Of a DNA stretch of 7,219 nucleotides, positions 4,769 to 7,219 are shown one piece after another (the stretch's first letter is position 1; each line of letters starts with the position of its first letter). The notes below the pieces were generated by a model. It saw only the letters and a list, made by a program, of their open reading frames with translations. It was not told the DNA's origin and searched no databases. The stretch comes from Clostridia bacterium. Lineage in GTDB: Bacteria; Bacillota; Clostridia; Christensenellales; CAG-314. The position numbers and the translations under genes were made by a program. The DNA lies in assembly GCA_017407305.1 (NCBI GenBank), contig JAFQWS010000015.1:1-7219 (forward strand), given 5' to 3'.

Positions 4769-7219
4769 ATGGCAAAAAAGACTATTGACGGTAATATGGC
4801 TGCCGCCCACGTGGCTTATGCTTTCTCTGACGTAGCAGCAATTTACCCGATCACACCCAGCAGTCCCATGGCCGAAGATGCAGACGAATGGGCTGCTCAA
4901 GGTAGACAAAATTTGTTTGGACAAACTGTTCACATTTCTGAAATGCAATCAGAAGCAGGTGCAGCAGGTGCAGTTCACGGTTCTTTGACGGCAGGCGCAT
5001 TGACAAGCACGTTTACGGCAAGTCAAGGTTTGTTGTTGATGATCCCCAACATGTACAAAATCAGTGGCGAATTGTTGCCCTGCGTTTTCCACGTATCTGC
5101 ACGTGCATTGGCAGCACACGCTTTGTCTATTTTTGGTGATCACGCTGACGTTATGGCTTGCAGACAAACAGGTTTTGCAATGCTCGCATCCAACAGCGTA
5201 CAAGAAGCAATGGACTTGGCATTGGTTGCTCACTTGGCAACATTGGAAACAAGAGTTCCCTTCTTGCACTTCTTCGACGGCTTCAGAACAAGTCACGAAG
5301 TGAGCAAGATTGACGTAATCGACTATGAAGTAATGGACAAATTGCTTGATAGAAAATACGTTGACCAATTTAGAGCAAACGCACTCAACCCCGAACACCC
5401 TGTATTGAAAGGTACAGCACAAAACCCCGACATCTACTTCCAAAACAGAGAAGCAGCAAACAAGTTCTATGATGCAACACCTGCAATCGTAGAAAAAATT
5501 ATGAAAAAGGTTTCCAAAGCCATTGGCAGAGAATACCACTTGTTTGACTACATCGGCGCACCCGATGCAGACAAAGTTATCGTTTTGATGGGCTCTGGCG
5601 CAGAAGCAGTTGAAGAAACAGTCAACTACTTGGTCGCACGTGGCGAAAAAGTCGGTGCATTGAAAGTTAGACTTTACAGACCTTTTGCAACAGACAAATT
5701 TGTCAAAGCATTGCCCAAGACAGCAAAGAAAATTGCCGTTTTGGATAGAACGAAAGAACCCGGTTCTCTTGGCGAACCTTTGTACCTTGACGTTGTGACA
5801 GCACTTGCTGAAAAGAGAAAGAAAGTCACAGTTGTCGGTGGCAGATACGGTTTGGGCAGTAAAGAATTTACTCCTTCCATGATTTTGTCCGTATTCCGCA
5901 ACCTCGAACAAGACAAACCCAAAAACCACTTCACAGTCGGTATCAACGACGACGTCACCTACACCTCTTTGGCACTTGGCGAAATGATCGACGTTGCACC
6001 CGAAGGCACAACCCGTTGCAAATTCTACGGTCTTGGTTCTGACGGTACGGTCGGCGCAAACAAAAACTCCATCAAAATCATTGGTGACCACACCGATTTG
6101 TACGCACAAGGTTACTTTGAATACGACAGTAAAAAGTCTGGCGGTTTGACAATTTCCCACTTGCGTTTTGGTCCCAACCCCATCAAATCCACATACCTCA
6201 TTGACCAAGCAGAATTTGTAGCATGCCACAACAGCAGTTACGTTTTGCACTATGACATGTTGGAAGACATCAAAGAAGGTGGCACATTCTTGCTCAACTG
6301 CTCTTGGACAGACGAAGAACTCAATGCACACCTCCCTGCATACATGAAAAACCAAATTGCAAACAAACACCTCAATTTCTACACCATTGACGGTTTGAAA
6401 ATTGCTTTGGGCGCAGGCAGTGCAAAATCTTTGAACATGGTCATGCAAGCAGCATTCTTCAATCTTGCAAACATCATCCCTTACGAACAAGCTGAAGAAT
6501 ACATGAAACAAGCAATCGTAAAGACGTACGGCAAGAAAGGCGAAAAAGTCGTTGCAGCAAACTTTGCAGCAGTTGACGGCGCAATTGCAGGCTTGCACAA
6601 AGTTGACGTTCCCCAAGATTGGGCAACAACAACAGAAGGCGCAGAAATTCCTCAAGGCGCAGACAACGAATACTATCAAAAGATTGTTCGCCCCATCAAC
6701 AAACAACAAGGCAACAAACTTCCCGTTTCTGCATTTGATCCTGCAGGTGTCGTTCCCACAGCAACAACACAATATGAAAAACGCGGTATCGCAGTCAACG
6801 TCCCTGTATGGGTAAAAGAAAACTGCATCCAATGTAACCAATGTTCACTTGTTTGCCCTCACGCAGCAATTCGTCCCGTTTTGATTGCAAATGGCACAAA
6901 CGTTCCCGAAGGTTATGACACACTCAATGCAATTGGTGTTAAAGACGCACAATTTAGAATTCAAGTTTCTCCCCTTGATTGTACAGGTTGTGGCGTTTGC
7001 GCAAACGTCTGCCCTGCACCTAAAGGCAACGCACTTGTTATGACACCTGCATCTCAAGTAAACGAAGAAGAAAACTGGAACTACTCTATCAAAGTAGAAC
7101 AAGTTGAATCTCCCTTCAAAGCAAACACAGTTAAAGGTAGCCAATTTAAACAACCTTTGTTTGAATTCTCCGGCGCATGCGCAGGTTGTGGCGAAACACC
7201 TTACGTCAAACTCATCACA
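4769..7219 (+). CDS. Pyruvate:ferredoxin oxidoreductase, single-chain type (partial, 3' end beyond window)
   Basis: The 817 codons present encode the N-terminal two thirds of a protein that is usually about 1,170-1,180 residues. It oxidises pyruvate with CoA to acetyl-CoA and CO2 and reduces ferredoxin, in the cytoplasm of anaerobes. The pyruvate-binding/pyrimidine domain shows YPITPSSPMAE from Tyr26 (Thr29), SEMQSEAGA with Glu62, and Arg112 in HVSARALA, matching Desulfovibrio africanus Thr31, Glu64 and Arg114. The bacterial-type ferredoxin domain has two cluster motifs: Cys686, 689, 692 and 696, and Cys738, 741, 744 and 748. GACAGCGETPY (Cys804, Cys807) opens the thiamine pyrophosphate domain and supplies ligands for the third cluster. 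The frame is open to the window edge with no damage. Often named nifJ or por; physiological direction and symbol are not shown by sequence. Codon use is strongly biased: no TTA, CTA or TCA occurs in codons 62-692. Confidence 0.97.
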   Translation, partial: MAKKTIDGNMAAAHVAYAFSDVAAIYPITPSSPMAEDADEWAAQGRQNLFGQTVHISEMQSEAGAAGAVHGSLTAGALTSTFTASQGLLLMIPNMYKISGELLPCVFHVSARALAAHALSIFGDHADVMACRQTGFAMLASNSVQEAMDLALVAHLATLETRVPFLHFFDGFRTSHEVSKIDVIDYEVMDKLLDRKYVDQFRANALNPEHPVLKGTAQNPDIYFQNREAANKFYDATPAIVEKIMKKVSKAIGREYHLFDYIGAPDADKVIVLMGSGAEAVEETVNYLVARGEKVGALKVRLYRPFATDKFVKALPKTAKKIAVLDRTKEPGSLGEPLYLDVVTALAEKRKKVTVVGGRYGLGSKEFTPSMILSVFRNLEQDKPKNHFTVGINDDVTYTSLALGEMIDVAPEGTTRCKFYGLGSDGTVGANKNSIKIIGDHTDLYAQGYFEYDSKKSGGLTISHLRFGPNPIKSTYLIDQAEFVACHNSSYVLHYDMLEDIKEGGTFLLNCSWTDEELNAHLPAYMKNQIANKHLNFYTIDGLKIALGAGSAKSLNMVMQAAFFNLANIIPYEQAEEYMKQAIVKTYGKKGEKVVAANFAAVDGAIAGLHKVDVPQDWATTTEGAEIPQGADNEYYQKIVRPINKQQGNKLPVSAFDPAGVVPTATTQYEKRGIAVNVPVWVKENCIQCNQCSLVCPHAAIRPVLIANGTNVPEGYDTLNAIGVKDAQFRIQVSPLDCTGCGVCANVCPAPKGNALVMTPASQVNEEENWNYSIKVEQVESPFKANTVKGSQFKQPLFEFSGACAGCGETPYVKLIT

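Noticed and set aside
4949..6841. 630-codon antisense open frame
   Set aside because: It is in codon register with the oxidoreductase gene and is explained by that gene's codon choice. The product is Cys/Val/Phe-rich without family features.

Overview
The window looks like chromosome from an anaerobic, fairly AT-rich bacterium of the Bacillota (Clostridia-like). Two things point there: the gene order ecfA1-ecfA2-ecfT-truA, which is characteristic of that phylum, and a single-chain pyruvate:ferredoxin oxidoreductase, typical of strict fermentative anaerobes. No species can be named from the sequence alone.

Left end (1-490): two nearly identical tandem units of 184 and 185 bp abut a tRNA-Val(CAC) gene on the minus strand. 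Each unit begins with a copy of the last part of that tRNA gene (second half of the T-loop through the encoded CCA). Each unit also carries an inverted partial copy of the same segment and a bidirectional intrinsic terminator. The units contain no credible gene. The tRNA has its own sigma-A type promoter at 461-489 and is followed by the terminator at 307-338.

Middle (551-4475, all minus strand): one compact operon reads ecfA1, ecfA2, ecfT, truA and an AlkD-like DNA alkylation repair gene. Neighbouring genes overlap by 16 and 8 nt or are separated by 1 and 3 nt. It is driven by a strong promoter at 4513-4542. The first three genes form the shared energising module of group II ECF vitamin transporters (two ATPases plus the transmembrane coupler). 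No substrate-binding S component lies nearby, as expected when S subunits are encoded elsewhere. truA modifies tRNA anticodon arms, and the last gene is a base-excision repair glycosylase. No clear terminator lies between the last gene and the tRNA, so the tRNA terminator may also end the operon transcript.

Right end (4676-7219, plus strand): a divergent promoter, a short leader with a stem-loop, a strong ribosome binding site and the first 817 codons of a pyruvate:ferredoxin oxidoreductase gene, cut by the window edge just inside its thiamine pyrophosphate domain.

The genes are ordinary housekeeping and energy genes. The least ordinary part is the tRNA-anchored tandem repeat at the left end, which resembles either a duplicated attachment-site remnant or a tRNA-derived palindromic repeat family. 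I see no convincing new multi-gene system.
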